In this document: one piece after another, positions 9,640-20,200 of the stretch
Layout of the letters: each line of letters opens with the position of its first letter
Numbering within the stretch: position 1 is the stretch's first letter
Assembly: GCF_026965555.1 (NCBI RefSeq)
Contig: NZ_CP114040.1
Span: forward strand, 8,468,001-8,532,000
Direction: 5' to 3'
Source of the DNA: Nannocystis punicea
GTDB taxonomy: Bacteria; Myxococcota_A; Polyangia; Nannocystales; Nannocystaceae
DNA length: 64,000 bases
Notes under the pieces: model-generated
What the model saw: only the letters and a program-made list of their open reading frames with translations
What the model was told of the DNA's origin: nothing
Database searches by the model: none
Program-made: the position numbers and the translations under genes

Positions 9640-9773
9640 CCGTGAGAGGCCGACCCGCCGTCGGGGCTCCGAGGGTGCAGATTGGCGCCTGCTCACCAGC
9701 TGCCCGCAGAACTTTTCGCGTCATCATCGGCGTGTCATTCCCAGTCCGCGTCTCACGTGACAACTCGGCAGCC
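9640..9773. repeat. Degenerate long repeat, copy 3 of 3
   Basis: CCGTGAGAGGCCGACCCGCC is identical to the start of copy 1 (8841), followed by GGTGCAGATTGGCGCCT, GCAGAACTTTTCGCG, CGTGTCATTCC and CCGCGTCTCACG. It abuts the stop of the DinB-like gene. Confidence 0.7.
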
Positions 9774-9777
9774 CGGG

Positions 9778-10302
9778 TCAGCGGGGCCGCACGGCGTAGA
9801 GGAAGCGCGCGTAGCCGATCTCGGCCGCGTTCTTCATCAGCTCGACGTTGGCCCACGCGATCACCTCGGCGAACGGGCGGTCCTGAAACGGCCAGCGGGT
9901 CCGCTGCGTCGCGCGCAGCTCGCCGTCGTCGAGGGCGACGACGGCCGCGCGCCAGCTGGATTGCAAGCGTCCGAGCCACTCGCGCACGCCCTCCGCGTCC
10001 CCGGGCCACGCCACGTCCTCGCGCGCCAGGGTGCCCGCGCCGAACGAGTGGTCGAGCGCCATCGACCACCAGAACCCGATGTGCCACGTCACCCAGCCGA
10101 TGCTCGGCGGGCCGATGTCGTAGCCCTCGTGCTCCGGCCAGTCGGCCCCCCAGCGGCCGTCGGCCGCCCGATGCACGTGCAACCCCACGTGCGCCGGGCG
10201 CCACAAACACTCCTCGGTCGTGAGTCCGTCGAGGTGGTACTGCGCCAGCATCCACGCCGTATCGAGCTGCCGCAGCAGATAATCGCGCGCCTCGGTCGTC
10301 AT
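9778..10302 (-). CDS. DinB-like superfamily protein
   Basis: A 174-residue helical protein with the features of the DinB/DUF664-like metal-binding four-helix bundle: an opening helix YLLRQLDTAWMLAQYHLDGL, the TTEECLWRPA turn, a central His pair region WVTWHIGFWWSMALDH, and a final helix VIAWANVELMKNAAEIGYAR. Members of this fold are often metal-dependent thiol transferases, but many are uncharacterised. Length is typical. It is monocistronic, with the degenerate repeat immediately after its stop. Confidence 0.85.
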   Translation of the reverse strand: MTTEARDYLLRQLDTAWMLAQYHLDGLTTEECLWRPAHVGLHVHRAADGRWGADWPEHEGYDIGPPSIGWVTWHIGFWWSMALDHSFGAGTLAREDVAWPGDAEGVREWLGRLQSSWRAAVVALDDGELRATQRTRWPFQDRPFAEVIAWANVELMKNAAEIGYARFLYAVRPR

Positions 10303-10499
10303 CGCCGGATCTTCGAGAAGAGCGCCGCGAATTTCAAGCGACCGGCGCCTCCGCCGCGCACGACGAGAGGTGTCCGAAGAGACAGGTACATACTCGCCCC
10401 CTACGGCTGCCTCGCAGAGCGCCGACCCTCGATCACCTGCGACTCGTCAGGACCCACGCCCGAGCGCGCGAGCTGCAGCGGGCCGGGAAGGACGCCGAG

Positions 10500-10937
10500 T
10501 CAGCGGATCCGCACGCTCTCGCAGCGGCCGGCGACGCAACGCGGCGCCTCGATGTTGAAGCTCGGCCGGCAGTCGTAGTTGCACACAACCCCGTGATACC
10601 CGGCGCAGTCGAGCTTGCCGCCGTACCGCGCGGCGCGGTCGACCCGCACGCCCGTGCACGCGCCCTCGCACATGCTGCACTGGGTCAGGATCGCCGTGCA
10701 GTCGCCGTCGCTCGCGCAGGTGCGATCGTCGGCGTCGACGACCAGCGCGGGCTCGTTCGTCGCGGGTGCGGACTCCGTCGCCGGCGGCGTCGCGGTCGCC
10801 GGCGGCGTCGCGGTCGCAGGTGGTGTCGCGGCAGCGACCGGCGTGGCGACGCTCGCGGGCGCCGGCGCGGGCTGGGCGACGCGCGCCTCGCCGCACGCGA
10901 TGGCGAGCAGAGCGAGCGCGACGACCCTCCTCGGCAT
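10500..10937 (-). CDS. Cys-rich lipoprotein
   Basis: 145 residues. The N-terminus MPRRVVALALLAIACGE is a lipoprotein signal with lipobox LAIAC, so Cys15 should be lipidated. A Pro/Ala/Thr-rich linker follows, built partly from an 18-base tandem unit encoding ATPPAT (DNA about 10779-10837). The C-terminal 70 residues carry about eight Cys, including CASDGDCTAI and CSMCEGACTG, suggesting a small disulfide-bonded domain of the kind common in myxobacterial surface proteins. Function unknown. Confidence 0.8.
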   Translation of the reverse strand: MPRRVVALALLAIACGEARVAQPAPAPASVATPVAAATPPATATPPATATPPATESAPATNEPALVVDADDRTCASDGDCTAILTQCSMCEGACTGVRVDRAARYGGKLDCAGYHGVVCNYDCRPSFNIEAPRCVAGRCESVRIR

Positions 10938-11296
10938 GGGACGAGTCTCTCACCTCGCCTGGCCCAACACCACCCCCGACGGGTTCGGCGTCATGGCCCT
11001 GGCGAAGGCGATGCGGGGGCCGGGCCGCATCCACGCTGCGTTCGGCCCCGGCGGGCGTGCTCACCCCACCCGCTCACGCTCGACAGCTGCAACCTCGCGG
11101 CCGTCGGCTTCGATCGTCCACGCCAAGCTCGACAAGTTCGTCCGCGCTTTCTCCGGCGAGCTCAAGGAGAGCTCCAGGCTGTGCACGGACGCGCGGCGCT
11201 CCGCGCTTGACGAACAGGCCGACGGCTCGTCACGACGAGGACGCAGCGCAGCGGACCCGCCCTCTCTCGACGAGTCCGCGCCTCCGAGCGCCGCGA
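10938..11296. other. Intergenic stretch downstream of NRPS-PKS
   Basis: About 360 bases between the NRPS-PKS stop and the start of the Cys-rich lipoprotein gene. It must hold the promoter of the lipoprotein gene. No gene, strong hairpin or T tract was seen. Confidence 0.5.
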
Positions 11297-14200
11297 TCAC
11301 GCCCGCCGCCCGAGGTGGCGATCGATGAGCCGCGCCAGCGTCTCGACCCATGGCTCGTCCATCATCGTGAAGTGGTCGCCGGGCGTGCGGTACAGCGAGA
11401 ACTCGCCCTCGACCAGGTCGAGCCAGTACATCCCCGCGTGCGTGTCGCGGGCGTCGCGTTGTTCGCTGGCCGCGAAGTACACCACCTCCGCCGCGATCGG
11501 CCCCGGCCGGTAGCGCTGCTCGGCCAGGCACGTCGCCAGCACGATCTGCCGCAGCGCCGCGTCCGTCTCGAGCGCCGCCACGAAGCTCTGGTACGACGGC
11601 GACTCGCTCGACGCGAACACCTCGTGGCTGCGGAGGAAGTCGTCGATCGTCTCGATCACGTCCTCGTAGACCGCCGGCATCGACGGCGCATCGAGGATCA
11701 GCAGCCGGACCGCGTGGCCGCGGGCCTCGAGCTGGCGGGCCACCTCGTACGCAGTGATCCCGCCGGCCGAGTGCCCGCCGACCGTGTACGGCCCCTCGGG
11801 CTGCACGCGCAGGATGTCGGCCACGTAGCGCTCCGCCATCGCCGGCACCGAGTCGAGCACCGGCTCGCCGGGGTCCGTGCCCGACGCGCGCACGCCGTAG
11901 ATCGCCGCCCCGCCGGCGTCGAGGTGGCGCGCCAGCGGCAGGTACGTGTAGACCGTCCCGCCGATCGGCTGGACCAGGAACAGCGGCCGCGTCCCCGGGC
12001 GACCCGGCCGCAGCTGGACCAGCAGCGAGCCGCCGGCCTCGGCCTGGCCGCCGAGCAGGCCGCGCAGCGCCGCCACGAAGCCGGCGAAGTTCGGGTGCTC
12101 GAGCAGCGCGTGGACCGGCGTCGTCACCCCGAAGCGCTCGCGCACGCGGGCGCGGATCTTCACCGCCGTCAGCGACGTCCCGCCGAGGTCGAAGAAGTTG
12201 TCCCCGTCGTGCACCCGCGCCACGCCCAGCGCCTCGCCCCAGATCTCCGCCACGATCGCCGTCAACCCGTCGCGCGGCGCCTCGCGCACCACCTCCCTCG
12301 CGCGGGTCGTCGCCTCCTTCTCCGCCGGCGGCGCCAGCACCAGCGTCGGCGCGGCCGGGCGCAGCTCGAGCGTGTGGCGGGTGCGGGCGAACGGGTACGT
12401 CGGCAGCGGCAGCTTGCGGCGGCGCTCCTCGCCGGTGAACGCCGACCAGTCGATCGTCGCCCCCGCGCACCACAGCTGCGCCAGCGCCAGGAGCAGCGCC
12501 TCGAGCTCGCTGCGACCGGCGCGCGGGTGGGCCATCGACGCCACCACCAGGCGGTCCGGGCCGGCGTCGGGGTGGTTGCGGATGAAGCTCGCCAAGTGAC
12601 CGCCGGGGCCGACCTCGAGGAACGCGAAGTCGGGGTCGGCGTGCAGCGTCGCCACTCCGTCGGCGAAGCGGACCGTCTCGCGCAGGTGGCGGCCCCAGTA
12701 GCTCGGGTCGCCGACCTCCGCCTGGCCCCACGTGCCCGTCACGCCCGAGATCACCGCGATCTGCGGCGCCGCGAACTCGACCTCGCGCGCCCGCTCCACG
12801 AGCCGCGCCACCAGCGGCTGCATCAGCACCGAGTGCGACGCGGTCGCGATCGGCAGCCGGCGCGCGTCGATCCCCTCCGCCTGCAGCGCCGCCACGAACG
12901 GCGCCATCGCCTCCACCGCGCCCGCCACCACGCAGGCCTCGGGCCCGTTGATCGCCGCCAGCGACAGCCCGGGCAGCAGCCGCGCCGCCGCGGCCTCGGC
13001 CGACAGCGGCACCGCCACCATCGCCGCCGCCGGGGCCGCGTCGCACAGCGCCCCGCGGGTAGCCACCAGCGCGACCGCGTCGGCCAGCGAGAACACCCCG
13101 GCGATCGTCGCCGCCACGTACTCCCCGAGGGAGTGGCCGAACATCGCCGCCGGGCGCAGGCCCCAGGCGAGCAGCACCTGCGCCAGCGCGTACTCGACCG
13201 CGAAGATCGACGCCATGTTGCGCGACGGCGCCAGCAGCCGCTGCTTCGCCGCCTCGAACTCGCCGGGCGGCGGGAACATCGACGCCCGGATGTCTTCGCC
13301 CAGCTCGGCCACGAACAGCTCGGCGCAGGCGTCGAGGGCCGCGCGGAACGCCGGGATGGCGGCGTACAGCTCGCGGCCCATGTCGACGTGCTGGCTGCCG
13401 CCGCCGGGGAACACGAACACCACCTGCGGCGCGCGGGCGCGCACCTGCCCGCGGACCACCTGCCCCGGGCTGCGGCCGCACAGGGCCGCCTGCGCGCCCT
13501 CCCCGTCGCGGCAGACCGCCACGCAGCGCGCCGGCGACAGCGCGACCCGCTGCTGCAGCGTGTACGCGACGTCGGCCAGCGGCAGCGTCGGCCGCTCGCG
13601 CAGGTGCGAAGCCAGCAGCTCCGCGCGCGACGCCAGGGCGTCGCTCGTACGCGCCGACAGGGGCAACAGCTGCCACGGTCGGCCCGGGCTGGTCGGCGCC
13701 GGCTCGGGCGCCGCTTCGAGCACCACGTGCGCGTTCGTCCCGCCGACCCCGAACGCGCTCACGCCCGCGCGCCGCGGCCCCGCCCCGGCCGGCCAGTCGA
13801 CCGCCGCCGCGGGGACGAAGAACGGGCTGTCCGCCAGCCGCAGCGCCGGGTTGGGCGCCTTGAAGTGCAGCGTCCCCGGGATCCGTCCGCGCTCCAGCGC
13901 CAGAGTCGCCTTGATCAGCCCCGTCACCCCGGCGGCCGCGCTGAGGTGCCCGAGGTTGCTCTTGATCGACCCCAGCGCGCAGCCGCCGGTGCCCGCCTCG
14001 GCGGCGCGGAACACCTGCGTCAACGCGGCCACCTCGATCGGGTCGCCGAGCCGCGTCGCCGTCCCGTGGGCCTCGATCAGCGCCACGCTCGCCGGCGACA
14101 CGTCGGCCGCCGCGTAGGCCCGGCGCAGCACGTCGACCTGGCCCTGCAGCCCCGGCGCCGTGTAGCCGACCTTCTCGGCCCCGTCGTTGCCGATCGCCGA

Positions 14201-17200
14201 GCCGCGGATCACCGCCCGGATCGCGTCGCCGTCGCGCACCGCGTCGGCCAGGCGCTTCAGCACCACCACCCCGACCCCGCTGGCCGCCACGGTCCCCCCC
14301 GCCTCGGCGTCGAAGGGCCGGCAGTGGCCGTCGGGCGAGAGGATCGACCCGTCCTCGTGGACGTGGCCGAGCACCGCCTCCGGGGCCACCGCGGCGCCGC
14401 CGGCCAGGGCCACGTCGCACTCGCCGGCCCGCAGGCTCTGGCAGGCCAGGTGGACCGCCACCAGCGACGTCGAGCACGCCGACAGCACCGTCACCGCCGG
14501 CCCGCGCAGCCCCAGCTTGTAGGCCACGCGCGACGTCAGGTTGTCGGGGATGTTGGCCACCCCGCGCTGGAATTCGTCGATCCCGCCCGTCGCCCCGCCG
14601 AGCGCCAGCCAGTGGCGCGGCGCGTCGCAGCCGCCGAACACCCCCACGCGCGGCGTCCCGCGGCCCGGGTCGCAGGCCGCGTCCTCGAGCGCCGCGAACG
14701 CGGTCTCGAGGAACACCCGCTGCTGCGGGTCCATCAGCCGCGCCTCCTGCGGGCTGTAGCCGAAGAACGCCGCGTCGAAGCAGAACGCGTCCTGCAGCGC
14801 CCCGAACGCCGGCACGAAGCCCGGCCCAGGCTCGATCCCGGCGGCCGCCAGCGCCTCCGCGTCGGCGAAGCGGATCCCTTCGACCCCCGCGAGCAGGTTC
14901 TGCCACAGCGCCTCGACGCTGTCCGCCCCGGGGAAGCGCCCCGCCAGGCCGACGATCGCGATCGCCTCGCTCGCGACCTCCGCCCGCGTCGCCGTCGTCG
15001 CAGCAGCGACCTCCGGCGCCGCCCCGGCCAGCCGCGCCGCCAGGCTGCGGATCGTCGGGTGCTGGAACAGCTCCACCATCTCGACGCGCCGCCCGAACCG
15101 CGCCTCGATCGCCGTGCGCACCCGCGCCAGCAGCAGCGAGTGGCCGCCGAGCTCGAAGAACGGCTCGTCCACCCCGACCTGCTCGAGCCCCAACGCCTCG
15201 CGCCAGATCTGCGCCAGCGCCTGCTCCACCTGCGAGCGCGGCAGCTCGATCGCCCGACCTTCCGCCCGCGGGCGCCGCTCGGCCAGCGCGCGCACGTCGA
15301 CCTTGCCGTTCGGCAGCGTCGGGAACGCCTCGACCGGCACCACCGCCGCCGGCACCATGTGGCCCGGCAGGCGCCCCTGCGCGAACTCCCGCACCGCCGC
15401 CGCGACCCCCTCAGAAGCCGTCCGCGGCACCACGTACGCCACCAGCTCCTCGCGCGTCACGATCACCGCCGCGTCCTGCACTGCAGGGTGGGCGCGGACC
15501 GCCGCCTCGACCTCGCCGAGCTCGATGCGGAAGCCGCGGAGCTTGACCTGGCGATCGAGCCGACCGGCGAACTCGAGCTGGCCGTCGGCCCGCCAGCGCA
15601 CGCGGTCGCCGGTGCGGTACAGCCGGGCCCCTGGCGCCCCGGAGAACGGGTCGGGCACGAACCGCTCGGCGGTCAGACCGGGCCGCCCCAGGTACCCGCG
15701 CGCCACCCCGGCGCCGCCCACGACCAGCTCGCCGAACACCCCGAAAGGCGCCGGGTTGCCGGCCGGGTCGAGCACGTACACCTGCACCTCGGCCAGCGGC
15801 CGGCCGATCGGCGGCGGGCCCTCGCCGGGCTCGCACGCGTACGCGGTCGCGCACACGGTCGTCTCGGTCGGCCCGTAGGCGTTGACGAACCGCCGCCCGC
15901 GGCCCCACCGGGCCACCAGCTCGGCGCTGCAGGCCTCGCCGGCGGCCACCACGTGCACGAGGTCGGGCAGCGGCGCGTCGGCCATCGCCGCCAGCACCGA
16001 CGGCGGCAGCACGCACATCGACACCCGCCGGCTGCGCAACACCTCCTCGAACTCGGGCCCCGGCACCGGCAGCCCCGGCGGCAGCAGGCACAGCGTCGCG
16101 CCCGCGCCCCACGCCAGCAGCAGCTCGAACACGAACGCGTCGAAGCTCAGCGCCGAGAATTGCAGCACCACGCTGTCGTCCGTCAGGCCGAACAGCACCC
16201 GCTGCGCCCGCGCCAGGTTGACCGCGCTGCGGTGCTCGACCACCACCCCTTTCGGGCGGCCCGTCGAGCCCGACGTGTAGATCACGTAGGCCGCGCGCGA
16301 CGGATCGTCGGCCGCGGTCACCGCCCGTGCATCGGCAACGATCGCGTGCTGGTCCACGTCGAGCCGGATCACCTCGCGCCCGGCGAACCGCTCCGCCAGC
16401 CGCGCCTGCGTCAGCACCACCCGCGCCCCGCTGTCGGCCAGCATGAACGCCAAGCGCTCGGCCGGGTACGCCGGGTCGAGCGGCAGGAACGCCGCCCCGG
16501 CCTTGAGCACCGCCACCACCGCGATCACCAGCTCGAGCGACCGCTCCACGCTCACCGCCACCAGCGACTCCGGGCCCACGCCCCGCGCCGCCAGGTGACG
16601 CGCCAGCAGCTCCGCGCGCCGCTCGAGCGCCGCGTAGGTCAGCTGCGCATCACCCAGAGTCACCGCCACTCGCTCCGGCGCCGCCCTGGCCACCAGCGAA
16701 TGCATCATCTCCGGCCGGCCCGGCACCGCCGGCGTCGCGTTCCAGCCCGACACCACCGCCGCGCGCTCCTCCGGCCCGAGCAGCGGCACCTGCGACACCC
16801 GCCCGTGCGGCCGCTCGATCACCCCGCGCAGCAGCGCCACGAGGTGCTCGCCCATGCGCTCGATCGTCGCCCGCTCGAACAGGTCCGCGCTGTACTCGAG
16901 CAGCGCCGACAGCTCGTCGTCCTCGTCGCGGACGTACAGCGTCAGGTCGAAGATCGCCCGCGGCACCTCGGGCTCGACGCTCTCGACCTGCAGCCCGGCC
17001 AGCCGCAGCTCGCGGGCCCCGGGCGGCTGCGGCGCGAAGCCGACCTGCACGACCGGGTTGTGGCTCAGCGTGCGCTCGGGCCGGAGCTCCTGGACGATGC
17101 GGTCGAACGGCACCGCGTCGTGGTCGTAGGCCGCCAGGGTCGCGCGGCGGACCTGCGCCAGCAGCTCGGCGAAGCTCGGGTCGCCGGCCAGGTCGACGCG

Positions 17201-20200
17201 GATCGGCAGGGTGTTGACGAAGAAGCCGACCAGCCCCTCGAGCTCCACGCGATCGCGGGCCGCCGTCGGCATGCCGAGCACGATCACCGACTCGCCGCTG
17301 TAGCGGTGCAGCAGCGCCGCGAAGCCGGCCAGCAGCACCAGCGTCGGCGACAGCCCGGCCGGCGCGCCCAGGCGCCGCAGCGCCGCGCTCACCTCGGGCC
17401 CCGGGCGCAGCGCCACCGCCCCGCCGCGGAAGCTCTGCGTGTTCGGCCGCGGCCGGTCGGTCGGCAGCGAGAGCAGCCGCGGCGCGTCGGCCAGAGTCTC
17501 GCGCCACCACGCGATCGACCGCAAAAGCCCGTGCTGCACGCGCCCGCGCTCCCACGCCGCGTAGTCGGCGAACTGCAGCGCCAGCGGCGGCAGCGAGGCG
17601 GTCTCCCCGCGACGGCCCGCCTCGTACAGCGCCGCCAGCTCGTCGAGCAACAGCCGCATCGACCAGCCGTCGGTCACGATGTGGTGCAGGTCGAGCAGCA
17701 GGAAGTGCTCCTCGTCGGCCAGCTGCAGCAGGCACCCGCGCACCAGCGGCCCGCGCTCGAGGTCGAACGGCCGCCGCAGCTCGTTCGCCAGCCGGCGCCC
17801 CAGCTCGAGCGGGCGCAGCTCCTCCGGCAGGCTGCGCAGGTCGAAGCGGCGCAGCGGCACCGCCCCGCGGCCCGCGATCACCTGCCGCCCCTGCCCCCGG
17901 ACCTCGACGAACGTGGTGCGCAGCGCCTCGTGGCGCTCCACCAGCGCATCGAGCCCGCGCTGCAGCGCCGCCGCGTCGAGCGGCCCGCGCAGGCGGAACC
18001 CGTGCGGGCAGTTGTACGCAGTGCTGTCCGGCGCCAGGCGGTGGAGGAAGAACAGCCGCTCCTGCGCCAGCGACAGCGGCAGCGGCCCCTCGCGCCGCGC
18101 CGGCTCGATCGCGGTCGCCTCGACCGCCGGCGCCCTGCGGGCCCGCACCGCGCCTGCCAGCGCCGCCACCGTCGGCCCCGCGTACAGCTGCGCCAGCGCC
18201 AGCTCGACCCCGAACGTCCGCCGCACCCGCGCCAGCACCTGCGTCGCCAGCAGCGAGTGGCCGCCGAGCGCGAAGAAGTCGTCGTGCGCCCCGACCCGAT
18301 CGATCTTCAGCACGTCCTGCCAGATCGCCGCCAGCGACGCCTCGAGCTCCGAGCGCGGCGGCACCGACGTCGAGGCCGTCGCCTCGTCCTCCGGCCGCGG
18401 CAGCGCCCGCTTGTCGATCTTCCCGTTCGGCGTCAGCGGCATCGCCGGCAGGGCCATGAACGCCGTCGGGATCATCGCCTCCGTCAGCGAGCGGCGGAGG
18501 AACGCGCGCAGCTCGGCCGCCACCTCGCCGGCGACCTCGCCCTGCGCCGCCACGAAGTAGGCCACCAGCCGGCGCTCGCCGGGCGTGTCCTCGCGGGCGA
18601 TCACCGCCGCCTCCTGCACGCGCGGGTGGCGGGAGATCGCCGACAGCACCTCGCCGAGCTCGACCCGGACCCCGCGGATCTTCACCTGATCGTCGCGCCG
18701 GCCGAGGTAATCGACGGTGCCGTCGGGCCGCAGGCGCGTGATGTCGCCGGTGCGATACAGCCGCGCGCCTGGCTCGTCGGCGAACGGATCGGGCACGAAC
18801 CGCTCCGCGGTCAGATCGGGCCGGTTCCAGTAGCCGCGGGCCAGGCCCTCGCCGCCGATGTACAGCTCGCCGGGCACGCCGACCGGGCACAGGTTCATGT
18901 GCGGGTCGAGCACCAGCACGCGGGTGTTGGCGATCGGCCGGCCGATCGGCGGGTGCGGCACCCACTGCGAGCGCGCCGCGGGCAGCGGGTACGCGGTGAC
19001 CACGTGGCTCTCCGCCGGCCCGTAGTGATTGTGCAGGGCGCACTGCGGCAGGCGCTCGAACAGCCCGATCACCGGCGCGGTCAGGTGCATCTGCTCGCCC
19101 GTCGTCGTCACCTCCTTCAGGCTGCGCAGCACCTCGGGGCGGTCGGCGAACTCCTCCGCCAGCTGCTGCAGCACCACCACCGGCAGGATGACCTTCTCGA
19201 TCGCCTCGGCCTCGATCGTCGCGCCGAGGCGGGCCACGTCGTGGCGGACCGCCTCGTCGATCATGTGGACCGAGCCGCCGGTGCGCCAGGCCGTGAACAT
19301 CTCGTAGAAGCACACATCGAAGCCGAGCGCCGCGAACTGCAGGGTGCGCGCCCCGCCGAGCAGCTCCGCCGCGTGCCACTCGATCAGGTTGACGAGCGCC
19401 GCGTGCGGCATCCCGATCCCCTTCGGTCGGCCCGTCGAGCCCGACGTGTAGATCACGTACGCCAGGTCGCCCGGGTCCGTGCGCGGCAGCGGCGTCACGC
19501 TCGCCTCGAGATCCGCGTCGACCAGCACCGTCCGGGCCTGGCTCGGCGGCAGCGCGGCCGCCAGCCGCGAGCTCGTCACCATCGCCACCGCGCCGCTGTC
19601 GGCCACGATCCAGGACAGGCGCTCCGCCGGGTACGCCGGATCGAGCGGCACATAGGTCCCGCCGGCCATCAAGATCGCCAGCACCCCGACGGCCAGCTCG
19701 AGCGAGCGGTCGAGGAACAGACCGACCGGCACGTCGGCGCCGACCCCGAGCTCGCGCAGGCGCCAGGCCAGCCGGGTCGCGCGGGCGTGCAGCTCGCGGT
19801 ACGTCAGGCTGCGGCCGGCATCCACGACCGCCGGCGCCTCGGGCGTGCGCGCGACCTGGGCGGCGAACAGCCCGTGCAGGCAGTCGGGCCCGACGTACGC
19901 CGCGTCGGTGGCGTTCCACTGGTGCACGATCGTCTGCAGCTCGGCCGGCACCAGCAGCGCCAGCTCGGCGATCGGCCGCCCCGGCTCGGCCAGCGCCGCC
20001 ACCAGCACCATCTCCCAGTGGCCCAACAGGCGCCGCACGGTGTCGGCCTCGAACAGGTCGCGGTCGTAGGCGGCGAGCAGCAGCCCGGCGCGCAGGTCGA
20101 GCGAGAGCTCGAGCTCATGAGCGACGACCCCGAGGTCGAGGGTGACCGCCGAGGGCTCCTCGCACGCGCCGTGGAAGTACACCTGGCAGCCGGGCGCGCG

